A stretch of DNA of 64,000 nt from Cryomorphaceae bacterium (GTDB taxonomy: Bacteria > Bacteroidota > Bacteroidia > Flavobacteriales > Schleiferiaceae): contig JAFMBM010000006.1 of assembly GCA_017858515.1 (NCBI GenBank), positions 19,880 through 83,879 on the forward strand. The letters are read 5' to 3'. This document shows positions 60,134 through 64,000 of this stretch, in pieces; the first letter of the stretch is position 1, and every line of letters begins with the position of its first letter. The translations under genes and the position numbers were made by a program. The notes under the pieces were generated by a model, which was not told the origin of the DNA, ran no database searches, and saw only the letters and a program-made list of their open reading frames with translations.

Positions 60134-60860
60134 ACATTCCTCCATTCAGGTTTAAAATCTGGCCCGTTACATATCCAGCCTCTTCCGAAGCAAGAAATTC
60201 GATCATGGCAGCTAAAGATTTAGGATTCCCCAAACTTCCCATTGGAATGCCAGAAACAATATCCTTCACCCTATCTTCCGAAAGTTCATGAATCATACCT
60301 GCTTGCATATAACCCAGGGCAATGGTATTAACCGTTATTCCTTTGGGAGCAAGCTCTAGGGCAGCAGACTTGGTTAGACCGAACAAGGCCGACTTAGAGG
60401 CAGCATAGGCAGAGGTTCCCACAGCACCAAGTTGTGCCACAACTGAAGATATATTTATAATTCTGCCATAATGGTGGTAGCGCATGCTGGGGGCAAGATG
60501 CTTGATCATTAAAAAGGGCGCTGTGAGATTGACTTGCAGCAGGTCATTCCATTGATCGAGGGGCTGCTTCCAAATCATAGAAGAGGCGCTCAGTCCCGCA
60601 TTATTAATCAGCACATCTACCGTTCCATAGATCTTTTGCGCCTCGCTACACAAATGCACTATGGCTTCTTCGCTTCGCAAATCGGCTTGATACAATTGAG
60701 GTTCATAGGTTGGATTCAGAGAATGCAGAAGTTTTTCCAGATCTTCCTTATCGGTATGATATTGAAGAACCAACTGATACTCTCTTTCGGCGAAATAGTG
60801 TACCAGGGCCGAACCCATTCCACCCGATACTCCAGTGAGAAGCATTACTCTTTTTTTCAT
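60126..60860 (-). CDS. FabG-like short-chain dehydrogenase/reductase
   Basis: The 244-residue SDR has the cofactor motif TGVSGGMG (residues 9-16), NNAG (86-89) and a catalytic triad Ser139, Tyr152, Lys156 (SSVVAQLGAVGTSAYAASKS). The C-terminal ASEEAGYVTGQILNLNGGMY is typical of FabG. It lies inside a surface-modification operon rather than a fatty-acid cluster, so it may act on a dedicated acyl or polyketide-like precursor. Stop and start overlap with the deacetylase gene. Confidence 0.88.
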   Translation of the reverse strand: MKKRVMLLTGVSGGMGSALVHYFAEREYQLVLQYHTDKEDLEKLLHSLNPTYEPQLYQADLRSEEAIVHLCSEAQKIYGTVDVLINNAGLSASSMIWKQPLDQWNDLLQVNLTAPFLMIKHLAPSMRYHHYGRIINISSVVAQLGAVGTSAYAASKSALFGLTKSAALELAPKGITVNTIALGYMQAGMIHELSEDRVKDIVSGIPMGSLGNPKSLAAMIEFLASEEAGYVTGQILNLNGGMYG

Positions 60861-60868
60861 TTACATCC

Positions 60869-61765
60869 TTATTTTCCCTCGGGCGCATACATGGTAATGC
60901 CCTTCGAATGAAATCCTTCAACCATAGCGTCCAACATTGGCTTGGCCATCAAAAGTAAGCAATCGGCTCGGCCGAGTTTGTGCCTTGTTAGAACTTGTTT
61001 TTCTTCGAAGTAGGGAATCAATCCATCACAAAGGCGCTTTCTACTCCACTCCGGGTTGTGAACGCGGGTTTTGTGGATGTATTCTTTACCCTTAACGTCT
61101 CTTACCCGAAGGTTAAACGATTTTTCGTAATACACAGGATGAGGGAAATCAACCACATCTTCAAGAGTATGTAAATGGGTGCCGGCATTATCTAGTGTAA
61201 CGCCGCAGTATAGAATCTTACCCTCTAACTGCATAAGGCGAGCAAAGGGAGAAGAAGGATTATAGGGTGTGGCTTGCAGATAATGACCCTCCGTAAGCCA
61301 GTGGGCATTGGGTCCGATAGCGCAAACCGCTTCGGTGGGATGTGGAGAGCGAAGGACATCTTTGTATTTCCGGAAGGCCTCGCTAATGGCGCCCATGGCG
61401 GAAGGGGTTTCTCGAACATCAAAGAGGGGATTAGCTTGGGCGTAGTGCAGTTGCAGCTGAGCAATGGGAGAAGAAGGCATAAGTAGATTTCCATTCTTGC
61501 CTACGGCCTCAAGGGCTGCGTCTATAAATGTTTGAGGGCCCTTTTCTAAGAAGCCTAGAGAGCGCATACTCGAATGAATCATAAGGCTATCGCCTTCAAC
61601 AATGCCCATTTTCCGAAAGTCGGCTAAGAGATCGGCTTGAGAGAGGATCTTCCCCTCGCTTTCCCACTTTAAAAGTTGTTTTCTATGTTGTTGGCGTTTG
61701 ATGTCTTGCCAGGCCTTGATGAGAAATGCAGGAGTGAGAGATCTCAGTAGGGTCTTCGGGTTCAT
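60869..61765 (-). CDS. AAC(3)-fold N-acetyltransferase family protein
   Basis: From MNPKTLLRSL (61765) the protein has 298 residues; starts at 61804 or 61855 would extend it into a palindromic repeat. The family marks are GDSLMIHSSMRSLG, ESVRSPHPTEAVCAIGP-like LRSPHPTEAVCAIGP, and the LDNAGTHLHTLED active-site block. The family uses acetyl-CoA to acetylate amino groups of sugars; many members do not touch drugs. Its operon partners (deacetylase, FemAB-like) suggest surface-sugar modification. First gene of the operon, 8 nt before the SDR. Confidence 0.87.
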   Translation of the reverse strand: MNPKTLLRSLTPAFLIKAWQDIKRQQHRKQLLKWESEGKILSQADLLADFRKMGIVEGDSLMIHSSMRSLGFLEKGPQTFIDAALEAVGKNGNLLMPSSPIAQLQLHYAQANPLFDVRETPSAMGAISEAFRKYKDVLRSPHPTEAVCAIGPNAHWLTEGHYLQATPYNPSSPFARLMQLEGKILYCGVTLDNAGTHLHTLEDVVDFPHPVYYEKSFNLRVRDVKGKEYIHKTRVHNPEWSRKRLCDGLIPYFEEKQVLTRHKLGRADCLLLMAKPMLDAMVEGFHSKGITMYAPEGK

Positions 61766-61770
61766 AAAGT

Positions 61771-61778
61771 CAAATGTA
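61771..61778 (-). promoter_or_regulatory. -7-like element directly before the acetyltransferase ATG
   Basis: The - strand reads TACATTTG, a full TAnnTTTG match, ending only 5 nt before the ATG at 61765. If used, transcription would start at or within the first codon. No TTG was found at the expected -33 spacing. Confidence 0.35.
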
Positions 61779-61811
61779 GTGGCAAAATTGTGCCTAGGCA
61801 CCATCCCCAAG

Positions 61812-61831
61812 AGACGCAATACATTGCGTCT
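61812..61831. repeat. GCAAT-type palindrome, copy 1
   Basis: AGACGCAAT and ATTGCGTCT are perfect 9-bp arms separated by AC. The element is related in sequence to copies 2 and 3. Confidence 0.75.
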
Positions 61832-61876
61832 AAACCAAGGCAAAACACAAAGCACCTTATAGAAGATTTAGTCAAA

Positions 61877-61892
61877 ACGCAATGCATTGCGT
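61877..61892. repeat. GCAAT-type palindrome, copy 2
   Basis: ACGCAATGCATTGCGT is a perfect 16-bp palindrome that continues as CTC on the right, matching the right arm of copy 1. Confidence 0.75.
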
Positions 61893-61971
61893 CTCACGAA
61901 TAGCATAGGAGTACAATAACATTTGTCCAAAACACTATTTCCAAGGCGCAATGAATACCGCTCAAAATTGC

Positions 61972-61999
61972 GTAGAGAGGCAACACATTGCCTCTCTAC
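61972..61999. repeat. GCAAT-type palindrome, copy 3
   Basis: GTAGAGAGGCAA (61972-61983) and TTGCCTCTCTAC (61988-61999) are perfect 12-bp arms around CACA. The core GGCAACACATTGCC parallels GCGCAATACATTGCGT of copy 1. No T run follows, so it is not an ordinary terminator. Confidence 0.75.
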
Positions 62000-62074
62000 A
62001 CTCCTGATCCTGCATTTACAGATCCATTCTCCATTTTAAATTCAATTAAAATGAAAACGGAAGACAGCCATTGA

Positions 62075-62824
62075 TCACAAAGGGCTACTTGCTTCTGAAC
62101 TTCCCGCAGAATCCGTTGGGTTTGGCGGAACCCCAGCCGTTAGGTCTGCGTTGTCTGATTCGTTGGTTGCAGGCAAAGGGCTATTTACTTTTCGAACGCG
62201 GCGATTACTATCGTATCCGAACGTAAAGCTGGTATTGTTGGAGTAAAGAGCCACTAATCCGTCGAGCTCATTTTTACAGATGTCTTTGGATTGGTTGAGT
62301 AATGAATCAATATCGTTTCGCAGACCACGCGCTTTGGATATTCGTTCAAGAGGTTTATTTTTCAACGAAGCCAATTCGTCATAAAGGTCTTTGGTTTCTT
62401 GGAAAATGGCTTCTCCATTGGGCAATGACTTAATGGTGTCAAAATGCTCTTCTGCCTTTTCTACTATGGCTCTTCCTCTTACTAAGTTGTCTACCACTTG
62501 ACCATATCTTAATGCAGTGAAGGTGGTACGTAGGAGAAGGCTAAGTTCTTCGTCTTTTTTTGCCAAATTAATTTGCCGTAGAACTTTAAGCAGATTCACG
62601 AAGGCATCGGCATAACGTTTACGAGCCATTTCCTTCATTACGGAGAAGGGTAAATCAAGAACTTCGATCTTTTCTTGAATCGAGTAGATGAGTTCTAGAT
62701 TCTGCTTTAATCTTGCTACTCCTTCGGTAAGGATAGCGTTGCCTTCGAATACGGAGGCGTTCTCTTCCAGATATTTCACTGTGCTTTCGAGCATCTGGAA
62801 TTGGTTGAAATCTTGTTTATTCAT
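62075..62824 (-). CDS. Hypothetical all-helical protein with disordered tail
   Basis: From MNKQDFNQFQMLESTVKYLE (62824) the protein has 249 residues; a start at 62908 would add 28 unlikely residues. Residues 1-205 are predicted mainly helical with heptad-like spacing, and 210-249 form a Pro/Ser/Asn-rich tail. No signal peptide or catalytic motif is seen. A TTG box near 62883 and a TACGTTCA sequence about 21 nt downstream could be a weak promoter. No family was recognised. Confidence 0.7.
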   Translation of the reverse strand: MNKQDFNQFQMLESTVKYLEENASVFEGNAILTEGVARLKQNLELIYSIQEKIEVLDLPFSVMKEMARKRYADAFVNLLKVLRQINLAKKDEELSLLLRTTFTALRYGQVVDNLVRGRAIVEKAEEHFDTIKSLPNGEAIFQETKDLYDELASLKNKPLERISKARGLRNDIDSLLNQSKDICKNELDGLVALYSNNTSFTFGYDSNRRVRKVNSPLPATNESDNADLTAGVPPNPTDSAGSSEASSPL

Positions 62825-63000
62825 TTGAATAAAATTTAAAGGATTAAATGAACGTATACTGACCATCAGTAACGGGACAAAGTTGAAATCCCTTTTTGAA
62901 AAAAACAAGCCTCGGAGTATACGAATTAAGCAATAACTACCTCATATGAAAATAGTTACAAAAAATACAATTTTCTACGGAAGCCGTATAGTACATTCGT

Positions 63001-63108
63001 ATGGCAGCGAAAAAAAGAGTATTCCCCAAGTCTAGAACTCCTCCTCAAATGGAAAAAAATCAATGTATCGAATGCATAAAAGAGCAAGTCAAGGAAGACC
63101 TAAAATAG
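63001..63108 (+). CDS. Possible 35-residue small ORF with CxxC
   Basis: ATG at 63001 to TAG at 63106-63108 encodes a basic peptide starting MAAKKRVFPKSRTPPQ and containing QCIECIK. There is no Shine-Dalgarno, no convincing promoter and no neighbour to support it. The CxxC and basic N-terminus are the only hints that it could be real. Confidence 0.25.
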   Translation: MAAKKRVFPKSRTPPQMEKNQCIECIKEQVKEDLK

Positions 63109-63646
63109 ATTCTGTAAGCAGGTTGGACAAAGGGCCAGGTAACAAATAACGAAGAGAGAATAAACAAGAGATTAAGAAAAAAGAGATAGAGTATTCACGG
63201 AATTTAAAGGATATCTCAAAGTTGGATTTTAAGAAAAAAATACAATGAGATGCTCTGAAAGTGGACAAAATAATGGCGTGAGCGCTAAGAAAGTAGAGGG
63301 AAACAAAGGTGCATAGGATCGAAATGAGAAAAATTAATAGGAAAGTGCGTTCGAAAATCCTAAAAATATCGCCCTGCAGGACCTAAACTTTTAGGAAGAG
63401 GGCAAAAACTTTTTAAAATGCGGTGAAATTTTCAGAAAACAGCTTAGAGATAGACGATCGAAGACAAGAGTCGAATTCTAATACAGCAAAATAATTGAGT
63501 GAATATGCGAAAACTGCAAAAAGCAGCATCAAATATTGAAAGCTCATACGGAAGCCGCAAAAAACGAGAGTCGAATAAACTTGAAAGGCTGCAAAACTTT
63601 AGGTCACTGAAGAAATACAATAGGAAAGCAAAGCAAAAACTTTGAA

Positions 63647-63704
63647 TAGAAGAGCCAAATTTTTTAAAAGCAGGCCAAAGTTTTTTCTAGAAGAGCCAAA
63701 TTTT
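63647..63704. repeat. Degenerate 41-bp direct repeat
   Basis: TAGAAGAGCCAAATTTT occurs at 63647-63663 and again at 63688-63704, 41 bp apart. A looser copy (GGCAAAAACTTTTTAAAATG, then CGGTGAAATTTTCAGAA) starts near 63401. Confidence 0.55.
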
Positions 63705-64000
63705 GCGAAAGCGGAAGAAAGTTTTGTCAAAATAGAGGCAAAAAAGAAAATTCTGCTTAAAAGCGCACTTTTGAAGGAACAAGAAGGCAGGACTCATTTT
63801 AAAAAAAAATCCTGAAAAGGAGATTTGACCCAATAGAGCCGCTGTCTGGACCAGATACGACCTAAGGGTCTTACCCTAATGAAGCAAAATAGATATCAGA
63901 CCCATTCGGTTTGATTTGAATGTGTAATGAAGGATTGGAGAAAAACGAGTATGTTCAATAAAGTGTGTCTAGGTTAGTAAATCTTTCATTAAAGTGCTCT

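Larger units (their letters stand above)
61766..62074. other. 309-bp intergenic region with palindromic repeats and a promoter-like box
   Basis: It contains a TACATTTG box on the - strand, three GCAAT-type palindromes listed separately, and a degenerate half-copy (GCGCAATG at about 61945 with AATTGCGT at about 61966). No ORF was recognised. Confidence 0.7.
62909..64000. other. 1.1-kb gene-poor, purine-skewed region
   Basis: Apart from one 35-codon ORF nothing coding is apparent on either strand. The + strand is strongly purine-rich from about 63110 to 63830 (47 of 60 bases in 63121-63180) and holds short degenerate repeats built around GCAAAAACTTT and GCCAAATTTT. No tmRNA, RNase P RNA, SRP RNA or tRNA signature was seen. 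Confidence 0.65.

Noticed and set aside
60869..61765. Aminoglycoside resistance gene
   Set aside because: The AAC(3) fold alone does not imply drug acetylation. The gene is embedded in a chromosomal sugar-modification operon with no mobile element, so resistance is not claimed.
61816..61855. Longer acetyltransferase start at 61855
   Set aside because: It would translate palindromic repeat copy 1, and the extra residues do not resemble the family.
63401..63730. Possible CRISPR-like array
   Set aside because: Repeat units are degenerate, the spacing is uneven apart from one 41-bp step, and no cas genes are in the window.
62909..64000. tmRNA, RNase P RNA, SRP RNA or 6S RNA gene
   Set aside because: None of the conserved sequence blocks of these RNAs was found on either strand.

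Overview
The window is chromosomal DNA of a low-GC member of the Bacteroidota, most likely Flavobacteriales or a close relative. This rests on the protein families present (DUF3467 behind rpoC, DUF2851, DUF7033-type deacetylase, TonB-like barrel with carboxypeptidase-like N-terminus), on the zinc-free forms of S14 and L36, on promoters of the Bacteroidota type (TTG, 17-23 nt, TAnnTTTG), and on the near absence of Shine-Dalgarno sequences. The species cannot be named from what is visible.

Layout. 1-12257 (+): end of rplD, then the S10-spc-alpha ribosomal operons in standard order through secY, infA, rpmJ, rpoA and rplQ, closed by an intrinsic terminator. 12335-16047 (+): carA-eno-gltA, closed by a bidirectional terminator. 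16106-21397 (-): etfB-etfA-DUF151 nuclease-nucleoside transporter-membrane protein as one tight operon. 21500-23796: DUF2079, DCC and DUF2809 genes packed head to head and tail to tail. 23964-24899 (+): trxB. 24959-27724 (-): TonB-receptor-like barrel. 28251-30344 (-): tRNA-Pro, then rocD with a thioredoxin-like gene downstream. 30409-31059 (+): Schlafen/AlbA_2 protein, convergent with the next operon. 31056-44465 (-): tRNA-Thr-Tyr-Gly-Thr, tuf, tRNA-Trp, secE, nusG, rplKAJL, rpoBC, DUF3467, transcribed from about 44430 downwards. 44488-45969 (-): rpsU-xerC-hpf. 45978-57122 (-): acyl-CoA dehydrogenase, HhH protein, a sodium symporter with a 47-residue partner, sugar-nucleotide reductase, PspC, DUF2851, geranylgeranyl-reductase-like flavoprotein, and the fused mutase IcmF. 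57208-61765 (-): a five-gene overlapping operon with an AAC(3)-fold acetyltransferase, a FabG-like reductase, a polysaccharide deacetylase, a FemAB/GNAT-like transferase and a YjjG-type phosphatase. 61766-64000: palindromic repeats, one helical hypothetical protein, and about 1.1 kb of purine-skewed noncoding DNA with degenerate repeats.

Function. Two thirds of the window is translation and transcription machinery. The rest supplies central carbon metabolism (enolase, citrate synthase), electron transfer from acyl-CoA dehydrogenases (EtfAB with an acyl-CoA dehydrogenase), branched acyl-CoA rearrangement (IcmF), ornithine catabolism and surface polymer modification.

Most notable are regulatory layouts rather than new enzymes. 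A promoter is built into the stem of an upstream terminator in front of the tRNA-tuf-rpo operon. Three promoters of stable RNA or ribosomal genes share the same TTTGCAGYCC initiation block. The apparent rpoBC terminator lies inside the coding sequence of the convergent gene. The xerC start codon touches the U-tract of the rpsU terminator. An extended Shine-Dalgarno lies before rpsD but not before rpsU. No prophage, insertion sequence, CRISPR array or defence island is visible.
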